A stretch of 58,314 nt of DNA from Pseudonocardia acidicola (lineage in GTDB: Bacteria > Actinomycetota > Actinomycetes > Mycobacteriales > Pseudonocardiaceae), in assembly GCF_012911935.1 (NCBI RefSeq), contig NZ_JAAXLA010000042.1, forward strand, positions 1-58,314, written 5' to 3'. Under the pieces are notes generated by a model, which was not told where the DNA came from, did not search any database, and worked only from the letters and a program-made list of their open reading frames with translations. Shown here in pieces: positions 32,187-41,432 of this stretch; the first letter of the stretch is position 1, and every line of letters begins with the position of its first letter. The translations under genes were made by a program, and so were the position numbers.

Positions 32187-33062
32187 GTGGCGGACGGCGA
32201 GGCCCCGCGCCCGATCGAGGAGGGCACGGCCCGGGACTCCCGCGTCGAGAAGTCCTACGGCGACTACCTGCACCTCGACGAACTGCTGGCGGCCCAGCAC
32301 CCGGTCAGCAGGCCCGAGCACCACGACGAGCTGCTGTTCATCGTGCAGCACCAGACCTCCGAGCTGTGGCTCAAACTGGTGCTGCACGAGCTCGCGGCCG
32401 TGCGCGAGCAGCTGGCCGCCGACGACCTGCGCCCGGCCCTCAAGGGCCTGGCCCGGGTCAAGCACATCCAGCGCACGCTGACCGAGCAGTGGTCGGTGCT
32501 GGCCACCCTGACGCCGTCGGAGTACGCCGAGTTCCGCAGCTTCCTCGGCACCTCCTCGGGCTTCCAGTCCTTTCAGTACCGCGCCGTCGAGTTCGCCCTC
32601 GGCAACAAGGACCCGGCGATGCTGGAGCTGTTCGCGCACGACTCGGCGGCCCGCGCCGTGCTGGAGACCGAGCTGGCCCGGCCGAGCGTGTACGACGAGT
32701 TCCTGCGCTACCTCGCCCGGCACGGCCACACCGTTGCGCGCGAGGTGCTGGAGCGCGACGTCACCCGCCGCCACGAGTTCACCCCGAGCCTGCTTCCCGT
32801 GCTGCAGCGGATCTACAACCACGCCCACGACCACTGGGAGGCCTACGAGGCCTGCGAGGAGCTCGTGGACCTCGAGGAGAACTTCCAGTTCTGGCGCTTC
32901 CGCCACCTCAAGACGGTGGAGCGCACGATCGGGGTCCGTCGCGGGACCGGCGGCTCCAGCGGGGTGGCGTTCCTGCGGGCCGCACTCGACATCAGCTTCT
33001 TCCCCGAGCTGTACGCGGTGCGCGCCGAGATCGGGCGCCGGCAACCCTCGGACCGGCCATGA
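32187..33062 (+). CDS. kynA: Tryptophan 2,3-dioxygenase
   Basis: This haem enzyme opens the indole ring of L-tryptophan to N-formylkynurenine, the first step of the kynurenine pathway. The 291-residue protein has the family start SYGDYLHLDELLAAQHP, HHDELLFIVQHQTSELWLKL, FLGTSSGFQSFQYR, and C-terminal FRHLKTVERTIGVRRGTGGS, matching the usual length. The GTG at 32187 is 31 bases after the P450 stop, so the two may be cotranscribed. Kynurenine formamidase and kynureninase genes are not next to it; the cyclase-family gene at 1573 is a remote candidate only. Confidence 0.96.
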   Translation: MADGEAPRPIEEGTARDSRVEKSYGDYLHLDELLAAQHPVSRPEHHDELLFIVQHQTSELWLKLVLHELAAVREQLAADDLRPALKGLARVKHIQRTLTEQWSVLATLTPSEYAEFRSFLGTSSGFQSFQYRAVEFALGNKDPAMLELFAHDSAARAVLETELARPSVYDEFLRYLARHGHTVAREVLERDVTRRHEFTPSLLPVLQRIYNHAHDHWEAYEACEELVDLEENFQFWRFRHLKTVERTIGVRRGTGGSSGVAFLRAALDISFFPELYAVRAEIGRRQPSDRP

Positions 33063-33194
33063 CCCGGTGAACCCGGCCCGGCGGGCCCAGCGCGCCGGCC
33101 GGCCTTCGCGCTGGGAGGTCCTCCCCGGCCGGCCGCCTCGCCGCGATCATCCGTGCCGAACCCGCGGATCGGCTGCGGTGGGAGGGAGCACGCC

Positions 33195-34355
33195 ATGAGG
33201 CCGGCGCGGGCCCCTCGGGGACCCTCTCGGGACGAGACCGCGGCCGGCCCGGTCACGCGGACGGTGGTCGTCGGCCTGCTGGCGGTGCCGCCCGACCACC
33301 CCGCGGCCCTCGCCGAACTGTTGACCCGGGACCTGGCCGGCCTGCTCGCCGAGCGCGTCGACGACCGGGTGCGGTGGGACATCCGTACCGGATGGGGCGA
33401 TCAGGTGCCCGCGCCCGGCGCGGGACTGGAGGGCCTGCTGACCCTGGCCGACGAGTGCCGGGTGCGGGAGGGCTGGGACCTGGTGATCTGCCTGACCGAC
33501 CTGCCGCTCTACATCGGCCGCACTCCCCTGGTCGCCCACGCCTCGGCGGCCCGCCGGAGCGGGTTGGTGTGCCTGCCGGCACTCGGGGTCGGCCAGCGGC
33601 GGTCGGCCCGGCGCACGATCGCGGCACTGGTGGAGTGGCTCAGCGCCCTCGGGCCCGAGTCGGAGCGCCCGGCCGGCACCCCGCCGCCGCGCCTGGTGGA
33701 GGCCGTCCGGATGATCCGCCGCGCGATCGCCGGGCACACCGACGGCGAGATCGGGTTCATCGCGGGCCGCTGGGTCGGACGGCCGCGGCTGCTCATCGGG
33801 ATGGTGCGCGCGAACCGCCCCAGCCGGGCGATCCTCGGGCTGTCCAAGCTGCTCGTCGCCGCGCTCGGTACGGCCGCGCTGGCGCTGACCACCGAGACCA
33901 TCTGGCAGATGGGGGATGCTTCCAGCGGCGGGCGGCTGGCGCTGCTGATGATGACCGCGCTGGTCGCCCTGGTCGGCTACCTGATCATCGGGCACGAGCT
34001 GTGGGAATGGCCCTCGGAGACGCTGCCGCGTTCGCACGCCCGGCTGTTCAACCTGTGCACCACGATCACGCTCGCCATCGCGGTGTGCGTGTCCTACGTC
34101 GGGCTGTTCATCGCCACCTTCGCCGCCGCGGAGCTGCTCATCGCGCCGTCGATGCTGCAGGGGTCGCTGCACCACCCGGTCGGCCACGCCGACTACGCGG
34201 CGCTCGCCTGGATCGTCAGCACGCTGGCCACGGCGGGCGGGGCGGTCGGGTCCGGACTCGAGAACGAGCAGGCGGTGCGGGCCGCGGCCTACGGGTTCCA
34301 CCCGGACCCCAGGGAGCTGCACGCGCGCTCGCGGCGGGCCCGGCGGCGCTGCTGA
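33195..34355 (+). CDS. Membrane protein of unknown function
   Basis: The 386-residue protein has a soluble N-terminal half (about 1-205: TRTVVVGLLAVPPDHPAALA, DLVICLTDLPLYIG), then about four hydrophobic segments between residues 215 and 360, and a very basic C-terminus. The phrase DLVICLTDLP suggests an alpha/beta nucleotide-like fold, but no family was recognised. The ATG at 33195 has GGGAGGGAG upstream. It stands alone between kynA and a convergent glycosyltransferase. Confidence 0.75.
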   Translation: MRPARAPRGPSRDETAAGPVTRTVVVGLLAVPPDHPAALAELLTRDLAGLLAERVDDRVRWDIRTGWGDQVPAPGAGLEGLLTLADECRVREGWDLVICLTDLPLYIGRTPLVAHASAARRSGLVCLPALGVGQRRSARRTIAALVEWLSALGPESERPAGTPPPRLVEAVRMIRRAIAGHTDGEIGFIAGRWVGRPRLLIGMVRANRPSRAILGLSKLLVAALGTAALALTTETIWQMGDASSGGRLALLMMTALVALVGYLIIGHELWEWPSETLPRSHARLFNLCTTITLAIAVCVSYVGLFIATFAAAELLIAPSMLQGSLHHPVGHADYAALAWIVSTLATAGGAVGSGLENEQAVRAAAYGFHPDPRELHARSRRARRRC

Positions 34356-34375
34356 ACGCCTCCTGCGCGGTGCCG

Positions 34376-35554
34376 TCAGCCCGGCACCGCGCGCAGCAGG
34401 TCCACCCGGCGCCCGCTGCGGGCGAGCACCCGCTCGTAGAGGCGCAGGTAGTGATCGGCCATCCGGGCCGGGGTGAACCGCCGAGCGGCCTCCCGGCAGC
34501 AGTCCAGCGGCTGCAGCTCGGCGGCCCGCCCGGCCGCGGCGGCCAACGCGTTCTCGTCGCCCGGATCGACGAGCAGCCCGGTCCGGCCGTGCTCGACCAA
34601 CTCGGGCAGGCAGCCGCGGCGGAAGCCCACCACCGGGGTGCCCAGCGACAGCGACTCGACGACGGCGGTACCGCCGGGCTCCTCCCAGCTGATCGGGAAC
34701 AGCGACGCCGCGGCCGACCCGACGAGCTCGTCACGCTCGGCGCCGCACGCGGTCCCGACCCAGCGCACCCGCCGGCCGTCCACCAGCGGCGCCACCTCGT
34801 CGCGCCAGTACCGGATGTCGGGGTTCGCGTCCTCCGGCGGCGCCATGGTCAGCTGTTCGGCGGTGTGGAACGGCCCGACCGGTCCGGCCAGCACCAGATC
34901 GCGGCCGGTGCGGTGGGCCAGCCGGGCGGCCACGTGCTGGCCCTTGTTGGCGGTGATCCGGCCGAGCACGACCAGGTGCCCCCGCTTGCGGTGCTGCGGG
35001 CGGCGGTCGGCGTGCACGGCCAGCGGGGTGGCCAGGTGCACGTGCCCGACGCTGAGCCGGCGCAACGCCCGGGGAGCGGTGGCCAGCTGGGCGAAGGAGA
35101 CCCCGTTGACCCACAGCCCACCGCCGCCGTCGAAGCTGCCGTACAGGTCCGGGTGCTTGGCCAGGTCCCAGTGCAGTGTGTGCAGCACCGGCGGGGCGTC
35201 CGGGCCGAGCGCGGCCAGCACGGTCGGGCCGAACGCCTCCTGGTGGTCGTGCACCAGATCGATGCCGGCACCGCCCTCGCGGCGCACCTCGCGGACCACC
35301 CGGTGCAGATGCGCGGCCGCGACACCCATCGCCCGGTTGTACGGGCGCTGCAACATGGCGAACTGGCCATCGGGGAACACCGCGATCCGCTCGTCCACCG
35401 GCAGCGTGCTGCTCTCGACGGTGGCCAGCAGCACCCGGATGCCCCGCAGACGCAGTTCGGGCACGAGCGCGGCCACCACGTTCTCGATTCCCCCGTAGCC
35501 TGCAGGCGGAACCGAGAGCCACGGTCCGGCGTTGACCAGAACTGTCATCGTCAT
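34376..35554 (-). CDS. Glycosyltransferase family 4 (GT-B)
   Basis: A 392-residue retaining glycosyltransferase. It shows the N-terminal glycine-rich loop PPAGYGGIENVVAALVPEL, LVHDHQEAFGP, GRITANKGQHVAARLA at the start of the second domain, and the donor-site EPGGTAVVESLSLGTPVVGF with the E-x7-E pattern. It should use a nucleotide-sugar donor; the acceptor is unknown. It is divergent from an oxidoreductase pair, which suggests a shared pathway such as modification of a sugar or glycoside. Confidence 0.9.
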   Translation of the reverse strand: MTMTVLVNAGPWLSVPPAGYGGIENVVAALVPELRLRGIRVLLATVESSTLPVDERIAVFPDGQFAMLQRPYNRAMGVAAAHLHRVVREVRREGGAGIDLVHDHQEAFGPTVLAALGPDAPPVLHTLHWDLAKHPDLYGSFDGGGGLWVNGVSFAQLATAPRALRRLSVGHVHLATPLAVHADRRPQHRKRGHLVVLGRITANKGQHVAARLAHRTGRDLVLAGPVGPFHTAEQLTMAPPEDANPDIRYWRDEVAPLVDGRRVRWVGTACGAERDELVGSAAASLFPISWEEPGGTAVVESLSLGTPVVGFRRGCLPELVEHGRTGLLVDPGDENALAAAAGRAAELQPLDCCREAARRFTPARMADHYLRLYERVLARSGRRVDLLRAVPG

Positions 35555-35605
35555 GGCTGCACCAGGTCCCCGTTTCGGAGGTCCTCAATCCTGGTACCGC
35601 ACGAC

Positions 35606-36592
35606 GTGCTCGCACCACCCCGAGGCGCCTCGACCAGGTGCCGGATCGGCTTCGTCGGAACGGGTGGGGTCGCGACCCGGCACGCCGGGATCCTCGCCGG
35701 TTTCGACGACGCCGAGCTCGTCGCGGCCACCGACGCCGACCCGGCCCGGGCCGCGGCGTTCGGCCGGACGCACGGGGTCGCTGCGGAGCCCGACGTGGAG
35801 GCACTGCTCGCCCACGACCTCGACGCCGTGTACGTGTGCGTGCCACCGTTCGCGCACGGACCGGTGGAGGAACGGCTGGCCACGGCGGGGGTCGCACTGT
35901 TCGTGGAGAAGCCGCCGGCTCGCGACGAGGCGACCGCGGAGCGGATCGCCGCGCGGCTCGCGGCCACCGGCACGCTGGCCCGGGTCGGCCTCCACTGGCG
36001 TCTCGCCGAGCCGGTGCGCTGGGCCCGGGGCCTGCTGGCCGGGCGGACGGTGCGGCTGGTGCAGGCTCGCTGGCTGGACCGGGTGCCACCGGTGCCGTGG
36101 TGGATCCACCCGGAGCGGTCCGGTGGCCAGCTGGTGGAGCAGGTCGTGCACGTGCTGGACCTGGCCCGGGTGCTGGCCGGGGAGGTGGCGCAGGTGCATG
36201 CGTTCAGCGGCGGCCCACTGCCCGGCGCGAGGGTGGACGCCGCGTCCGCCGCCGTGCTGCGGTTCACCGGCGGGGCGGTCGGCACCCTGGCGGCGACGTG
36301 CGCGCTGGGCTGGAAGGACGGTGCGGGCCTGGACCTGGTCACCGACGACCTCGTGCTCAGCGTCGCCGAGAACGGCCTGGAGGCCCGGGACGCGGCCGGC
36401 ACCCACCGGTGGAACGTCGACCCGGCCGTCGCGCGCCGGGCCGCCGACCGGGTGTTCGTCGACGCGGTGCACGGCGCCGCTCCCCCACCGGAGGCGGACC
36501 TGCCCGACTACCCCGAGGCGCTGCGCAGCCACCGGGTCGCGTGCGCGCTGGCCCGGTCGGCGGCATCCCGGCAGCCGGAGCCGGTGTGCTGA
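35606..36592 (+). CDS. Gfo/Idh/MocA-family oxidoreductase
   Basis: A 328-residue NAD(P)-dependent dehydrogenase. The Rossmann motif RIGFVGTGGVATRHAGIL starts near residue 12, and the family signature VEKPPARDEATAERIA contains the conserved EKP lysine. The C-terminal domain is the usual alpha/beta substrate domain. The first safe start is the GTG at 35606; a GGAGG lies at 35577-35581, so a non-standard start nearer to it (about 35588-35591) is possible. It overlaps the next gene, an MDR dehydrogenase, by 7 bases. Sugar or cyclitol substrates are typical of the family. Confidence 0.88.
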   Translation: MLAPPRGASTRCRIGFVGTGGVATRHAGILAGFDDAELVAATDADPARAAAFGRTHGVAAEPDVEALLAHDLDAVYVCVPPFAHGPVEERLATAGVALFVEKPPARDEATAERIAARLAATGTLARVGLHWRLAEPVRWARGLLAGRTVRLVQARWLDRVPPVPWWIHPERSGGQLVEQVVHVLDLARVLAGEVAQVHAFSGGPLPGARVDAASAAVLRFTGGAVGTLAATCALGWKDGAGLDLVTDDLVLSVAENGLEARDAAGTHRWNVDPAVARRAADRVFVDAVHGAAPPPEADLPDYPEALRSHRVACALARSAASRQPEPVC

Positions 36593-37707
36593 GCGCGCCG
36601 GCGGTCACCGACCGGGCGCTGGTGGTCGACGGACCCGGCCGCGCCACCGTGCGCGAGGTACCCCGCGCACCCGGCCCGGTCACCGTGCAGACCCTGGTCA
36701 GCGGGCTGTCTGCGGGAACCGAGCTGGCGTTCTACACCGGCACCCATCCCGCGCTGCACACCCGTTTCGACCCCGAGCTGGGACTGTTCCGCCGGGACGC
36801 CCCCGCCACCGGCTACCCGGTGACCCGGCTGGGCTACATGGAGGTCGGCCGGGTGGGCGCAGGCGCGGTACCCGGACTGCCGCCGGGGACACCGGTCGCG
36901 ATGACCTACGGGCACCGCGCCGGCTACGCGGCCGATCCGCTGCGCGACCGGATCGTCGCGCTGCCTGCGGAGCTGGACCCGTTGCTCGGCATCTACGTCG
37001 CACACATGGGACCGATCTGCGCCAACGGCCTGCTGCACGCCGCCGCCGAGGAGTGCGGAACCGATGTCCGCTCGCTCGGCGACGGCGTCCGCGGGCGCCG
37101 GGTCGCCGTCGTCGGCGGCGGCGTGGTCGGGTTGCTCAGCGGGCTGTTCGCCCGCCGGCACGGCGCCGCGGAGGTGGTCGTGCTCGACCCCACCCCGGCG
37201 CGGCGGGCCGCCGCGGAGGGGCTCGGGCTCGAGGGGCTGGACCCGGACGCGACCGATCCGGCGGTGCTGCTCAAGACCCGGTGGCGGCACGGCCCCGGCG
37301 ACCGCGGCGCCGACGTGGTGCTGCAGTGCCGCGGTCGGGTCGCCGCGCTGGCGTGCGCGCTGCGGCTGTGCCGGCCCCAGGGCACCGTCGTCGATCTCGC
37401 GTTCTACACCTCTGGAGGCCCCGAGGACGCCGCCACACTGCGGCTCGGCGAGGAGTTCCACCACAACGGGCTGGGCGTGCGGTGCGCCCAGATCGGCCGG
37501 GTGCCCCGCGGCACCGCGCAGCACTGGGGCCGGGAGCGGCTCTGCGCGGAGACCCTCGACCTGCTCGAGGCCGAGGGCGCCGCCGTGCTCGAGCACCTGG
37601 TCACCGACGTGGTGCCGCTGGCCGAGGGCCCGTCGCTGCTGGCCGACCTGGCCGCCCGGCGCCGGCACGTGATCCAGGCCGTCTTCACCTTCGCGGCCGG
37701 GGCCTGA
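36586..37707 (+). CDS. Medium-chain (zinc-type) alcohol dehydrogenase-like protein
   Basis: A 373-residue MDR protein. It has a GroES-like N-terminal part (TLVSGLSAGTELAFYTG, TRLGYMEVGRV) and a Rossmann part with VAVVGGGVVGLLSGLFARR and a downstream VVLDPTPARR. The structural zinc cysteine cluster of classical alcohol dehydrogenases is not evident. The GTG at 36586 has GGAG seven bases upstream and overlaps the stop of the Gfo/Idh/MocA gene, so both are made together. In this subfamily the two proteins often act on the same sugar-like intermediate; that is inference. Confidence 0.88.
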   Translation: MLSAPAVTDRALVVDGPGRATVREVPRAPGPVTVQTLVSGLSAGTELAFYTGTHPALHTRFDPELGLFRRDAPATGYPVTRLGYMEVGRVGAGAVPGLPPGTPVAMTYGHRAGYAADPLRDRIVALPAELDPLLGIYVAHMGPICANGLLHAAAEECGTDVRSLGDGVRGRRVAVVGGGVVGLLSGLFARRHGAAEVVVLDPTPARRAAAEGLGLEGLDPDATDPAVLLKTRWRHGPGDRGADVVLQCRGRVAALACALRLCRPQGTVVDLAFYTSGGPEDAATLRLGEEFHHNGLGVRCAQIGRVPRGTAQHWGRERLCAETLDLLEAEGAAVLEHLVTDVVPLAEGPSLLADLAARRRHVIQAVFTFAAGA

Positions 37708-37800
37708 ACCCCCGGCCCGGGGAGGCGAATCGCTTCCTGCAGCTTGGCCCCCCGATGCCGAGGTGCACACCGGGGGCCTGCGGCCAACATCACGTGCCAT

Positions 37801-37814
37801 GGCGGTACACCGCC
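37801..37814. promoter_or_regulatory. Short inverted repeat upstream of the sigma-factor gene
   Basis: GGCGGTACACCGCC has 6-base arms (GGCGGT/ACCGCC) and lies 20 bases before the sigma-factor ATG, just ahead of its GAGGAG ribosome site. It could fold in the leader of the message or serve as an operator. Confidence 0.35.
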
Positions 37815-37834
37815 GAGGAGAGGGGACCTCTCAG

Positions 37835-38752
37835 ATGACCCAGCAACGCCTCTGCGCACCACCGGAGCTGCGCTCGGACGCAACGGCCCAGAGTCGGACC
37901 AGCGAGCCGGACCGGGAACCCGGCCGCTGCATACCCGAGCGTCCAGGCCCGGCGCGTACCGGGCCACCGGCGTCCCGTCGGCGTACCGACGGCTACGCGC
38001 ACCTCGCGCCCCTGTTCGCCGAGATGGCCGCGTTGCCCGAGGGAGACCCGCGCCGCACGGCGCTGCGCGAGCAGCTCATCACCGGTCACCTGCCGGTGGC
38101 CCGGCACGTCGCCCGGCGCTACGCCCACCGCGGCGAGGCGCTGCAGGACCTCGAGCAGGTCGCGACGCTCGGGCTGATCCAGGCGGTGGACCGGTTCGAG
38201 CCCGATCGCGGTCCGGACTTCCTGTCGTTCGCCGTGCCGACCATCAGCGGCGAGGTGCTCCGCTACTTCCGGGACCGGGCCTGGGTGATCCGGGTCCCCC
38301 GCCGGCTCAAGGACCTGCAGGTCGCCATCTACGGCGTCGTCGGGCCGATGGGCCAGGAGCTCGGACGGTCACCACGACCGCGGGAGATCGCAGCCCGGCT
38401 CGGCATCGACGTCGAGGACGTCGTCGACGGGCTGCAGGTGCACCACGCCTACCACTGCTTCTCCCTCGACGAGCCGGCCGGGACCGAGCCCGGGGCCAGC
38501 GGGGTGACGCGGTTCGGCGCGGCGCTGGGCCGGCCTGATCCGGGGGTGGCGCTGGTGGAGAACCGGCAGGCGCTCGGCCCGCTGCTGGAGGCCCTGCCCG
38601 ACCGGGAGCGCACCATCGTGCTGCTGCGGTTCTTCGGAGAGATGACCCAGACCCAGATCGCCCGCGAGATCGGGATCTCGCAGATGCACGTGTCCCGGCT
38701 GCTGACCGCCACCCTGACCCGGTTGCGTCGGGCGCTGACCGCCGGCACCTGA
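37835..38752 (+). CDS. RNA polymerase sigma factor, SigB/SigF (group 3) type
   Basis: A 305-residue sigma factor with region 2 (LITGHLPVARHVARRYAHRG, DLEQVATLGLIQAVDRFEP, SFAVPTISGEVLRYFRDRAW, VIRVPRRLKDL), region 3, and region 4 (ALPDRERTIVLLRFFGEMTQ, QIAREIGISQMHVSRLL). This is the general-stress/sporulation class controlled elsewhere by anti-sigma and anti-anti-sigma proteins, none of which is adjacent here. About 85 N-terminal residues, basic and disordered-looking, precede region 2. The ATG at 37835 follows GAGGAGAGGGGA. It may drive the stress operon 4-15 kb away, but I found no promoter match. Confidence 0.93.
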   Translation: MTQQRLCAPPELRSDATAQSRTSEPDREPGRCIPERPGPARTGPPASRRRTDGYAHLAPLFAEMAALPEGDPRRTALREQLITGHLPVARHVARRYAHRGEALQDLEQVATLGLIQAVDRFEPDRGPDFLSFAVPTISGEVLRYFRDRAWVIRVPRRLKDLQVAIYGVVGPMGQELGRSPRPREIAARLGIDVEDVVDGLQVHHAYHCFSLDEPAGTEPGASGVTRFGAALGRPDPGVALVENRQALGPLLEALPDRERTIVLLRFFGEMTQTQIAREIGISQMHVSRLLTATLTRLRRALTAGT

Positions 38753-38763
38753 GCCGGCCGGGC

Positions 38764-40410
38764 ATGGCGTCGGGTTCCGCCACCGCCGACCTCCCGGGCC
38801 CACGGCGGGCCGTTCCGCCCGCCTGGGCTCCGCTGCGCCGCCGGGTGTTCCGCGCCCTGTGGATCGCCCAGTTCGTGGGCAACCTCGGCACCTGGGCGCA
38901 GCTGGTCGGCGCGCAGTGGCTGATGGGCGACCTGGGTGGCGACGGGCTCGCCGTCGCCCTGGTCCAGACCGCGGTGACATTGCCGGTCTTCCTGCTCGTG
39001 GTCCCGGCGGGCGCGCTGGGGGACATGTTCGACCGGCGCCGGTTGCTGCTGTGCGGCCAGCTGCTGATGACCCTGGGGGCGGGCGCGCTCGCCGCGCTGA
39101 CCGCCGCGGGGAGGATGACGCCGGCGCTGTTACTGGGGCTCATCGCGGTGATGGGCATCGGGCAGGCCCTCTCGGTGCCGTCCTTCCAGGCCATCCAGCC
39201 CGAACTCGTCGGGCCGGACGAGGTGCCGGCGGCCGCGCTGCTCAACGGGGCGAACGCCAACGTCGGCCGGGCGATCGGGCCCGCGATCGGCGGCGTGCTG
39301 ATCTCCACGATCGGCCCGGAGGCGACGTTCGCCCTCAACGCGGTCTCGTTCCTGGGCGTGCTGCTGGTGCTGGCGTTGTGGCGGCGCGAGGCCGATCCCC
39401 GCCCGCTCGGCCACGAACGGCTGGTGCGCGCGGTCCGGGCCGGCGCCCGCTACGTGCGCAGCTCGCCGCTGTTCGCGACCGTGCTGGTGCGGTCGGCGAT
39501 GTTCATGCTGTTCGCGAGCGCGCTGTGGGCGTTGCTGCCCGTGGTGGCCCGCGGCCCGCTCCGGCTCGATGCCGGTGGCTACGGGCTGCTGCTCGGCGGT
39601 GTGGGCGTGGGCGCGATCCTCGGCGCGTTCGTGGTGCCGGTCGTCCGGGCCCGCGCCGGCACCGAGCTCGTGGTCGGCGGGGGCGCCCTGGTGTACGCGG
39701 CCGCGATGCTGGTCGCCGGTGTGGTCCGGTCCGTGCCGGTGGTCGCCGGCGCGCTGATGGTGACCGGCCTGGCCTGGGTGGCCGTGCTCTCGACGCTCAA
39801 CGCGTCCGCCCAGGTGGTGCTGCCCGGCTGGACCCGGGCCCGGGCGCTGGCGTACTTCCAGCTCGCCTACATGGGCGGGCAGGCGCTGGGCGGCGTGCTG
39901 TGGGGTGCGATCGCGCAGCTGGCCGGGCCCGGGGCGGCGCTGACCGTCGCGGGGATCGGGCTGGCGCTGAGCGTGCCCGTGGCCTGGCGCCGGCTGTCGC
40001 TGCACGATCAGTCCCCCGACGTCACCGCGGTGCGGCACCTGCCGGAGCCGCCGCCCGTCCCCCGGATCGACACCGGCCCGGTGCTGGTCACCGTGGAGTG
40101 GCGGGTGCCCCCGGAGAACGTCGCGGACTTCCTGGTCGCGATGCGCCCGGTGGGCCGGGCGCGGCGGCGTACCGGGGCGAAGCTGTGGGGGTTGTTCCGG
40201 GATCTGGAGGACCCGGGGTGCTTCCTGGAGGTGTTCACGGTGGCGGACTGGCCCGAGCACCTGCGCCAGCACCTGGAGCGCGGCACGGCGATGGATCGCG
40301 ACGCCGAGGCGTGGGCCCGCCGGCTGGTCGCCCCGGGCACCGAGCCCCGGGTCCGGCACCTGGTCTGGGCGTACGCGACCGAGTGGTCGGCCGTGCCTGC
40401 TCAGGCGTAG
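38764..40410 (+). CDS. MFS exporter with C-terminal ABM-like domain (MFS_3/DUF894 type)
   Basis: A 548-residue transporter. Residues about 20-420 form 12 membrane helices (WIAQFVGNLGTWAQLVGAQW, GALGDMFDRRRLLL and NVGRAIGPAIGGVLI are landmarks of enterobactin-exporter-like MFS_3 proteins). The last 115 residues are soluble (VEWRVPPENVADFLVAMRPV, LWGLFRDLEDPGCFLEVFTV), resembling the dimeric ferredoxin-like fold of ABM monooxygenases; I recall this arrangement in other MFS_3 proteins. The ATG is 11 bases after the sigma-factor stop. The 3' end overlaps the convergent AraC gene by 10 bases. Confidence 0.9.
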   Translation: MASGSATADLPGPRRAVPPAWAPLRRRVFRALWIAQFVGNLGTWAQLVGAQWLMGDLGGDGLAVALVQTAVTLPVFLLVVPAGALGDMFDRRRLLLCGQLLMTLGAGALAALTAAGRMTPALLLGLIAVMGIGQALSVPSFQAIQPELVGPDEVPAAALLNGANANVGRAIGPAIGGVLISTIGPEATFALNAVSFLGVLLVLALWRREADPRPLGHERLVRAVRAGARYVRSSPLFATVLVRSAMFMLFASALWALLPVVARGPLRLDAGGYGLLLGGVGVGAILGAFVVPVVRARAGTELVVGGGALVYAAAMLVAGVVRSVPVVAGALMVTGLAWVAVLSTLNASAQVVLPGWTRARALAYFQLAYMGGQALGGVLWGAIAQLAGPGAALTVAGIGLALSVPVAWRRLSLHDQSPDVTAVRHLPEPPPVPRIDTGPVLVTVEWRVPPENVADFLVAMRPVGRARRRTGAKLWGLFRDLEDPGCFLEVFTVADWPEHLRQHLERGTAMDRDAEAWARRLVAPGTEPRVRHLVWAYATEWSAVPAQA

Positions 40411-41384
40411 GCCGGGCCGCGCAGGGTCTGTGCGGGCGGCAGCCCGTACCGCTTGCCGTACGCGTCGACGAACCGCGCCGGGTTCGGGAACCCCCACTGG
40501 TACGCTGTGCCGACCACGGTGGTCTCCCCCGGCGCGTACTGCTGCAGCTCCAGGTGGGCCCGCCCGAGCCGGACCCGCTGAAGGTAGTGCGTGGGCCGCA
40601 CGCCCAGGTGACGCAGCCAGCCCTGCTGCAGCGCGCGCACGCTGAGCCCCTCGTCGTGCGCCAGGTCGGCGACGGTGAACGGGATCTCGGGGAAGGCCTC
40701 GATGAGATCGACGGTGCGCCGGACCGGCCCGGGCGCCCAGGTGTGCATCGGCGCCTCGAGCTCCTCCCGGTACGGGTGGTCGATGGTCTGCAGCAGGCTC
40801 ACCAGCAGCGACTCCTGCAGCGGTTCGGCGATCGTCGGGTTGTCCATCAGCCCGCCGCCCGGCGGGGCCCCGTCCAGGACCAATCGCACGAGCCCGGCCC
40901 ACACCCGGCCGGCGGCCGTCTCCAGGTCCATCGTGGGGGCCAGCTGCAGCGGGCGTTGCACGGAGTGCCCCAGCTGGTCCTCCAGCGTGTCCTCGAGAAC
41001 GCCGGCGTCGATCCGGACGACGAGGAAGTCGTAGTCGGAGTCGGTGATGATGTCGATGCCGCCGACGGGCTGGAACGCGGCGGCCTGCCCGGGGGCAACC
41101 TCCATCTCGCGGCCGCGGTGACCGGCCTGCATGGCGCCCTGCAACGGCAGGCTGACGGCGTAGCCGGTGTCGTCGTCGGCGGGCAGGCCGACCCGGGTCT
41201 CGTCGGTGTACCAGATCTCCTCGACGCTCAGCGGGCCGCGCGAGATGCCGTAGGCGTCGTAGGAGAACTCCGGCGTCGGGCGGTGCAGCAGGTCCAATGA
41301 GGTGACGACGTCGCCTTCCCGGCTCACCGACTCGGCGACGTCCGGGTCGAACTCACTGAACGCGAAATACTGGGGATCAGCCAT
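40401..41384 (-). CDS. AraC-family transcriptional regulator
   Basis: A 327-residue regulator. The N-terminal half looks like an AraC-binding-like sensing domain (SLPLQGAMQAGHRGREMEV, AAFQPVGGIDII), and the C-terminal double HTH is clear (VADLAHDEGLSVRALQQGWL, GVRPTHYLQRVRLGRAH, GFPNPARFVDAYGKRYG). The target cannot be told. It overlaps the end of the MFS gene by 10 bases tail to tail. Confidence 0.92.
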   Translation of the reverse strand: MADPQYFAFSEFDPDVAESVSREGDVVTSLDLLHRPTPEFSYDAYGISRGPLSVEEIWYTDETRVGLPADDDTGYAVSLPLQGAMQAGHRGREMEVAPGQAAAFQPVGGIDIITDSDYDFLVVRIDAGVLEDTLEDQLGHSVQRPLQLAPTMDLETAAGRVWAGLVRLVLDGAPPGGGLMDNPTIAEPLQESLLVSLLQTIDHPYREELEAPMHTWAPGPVRRTVDLIEAFPEIPFTVADLAHDEGLSVRALQQGWLRHLGVRPTHYLQRVRLGRAHLELQQYAPGETTVVGTAYQWGFPNPARFVDAYGKRYGLPPAQTLRGPAYA

Positions 41385-41432
41385 CGCGAGCTCACAACTG
41401 GTCGGAACGGACAGGGGCGCCCGGGCCCCGGG

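Noticed and set aside
36365..36374. Another CGAGAACGGC match to the palindrome arm
   Set aside because: A single 10-base stretch inside the Gfo/Idh/MocA gene with no second arm.
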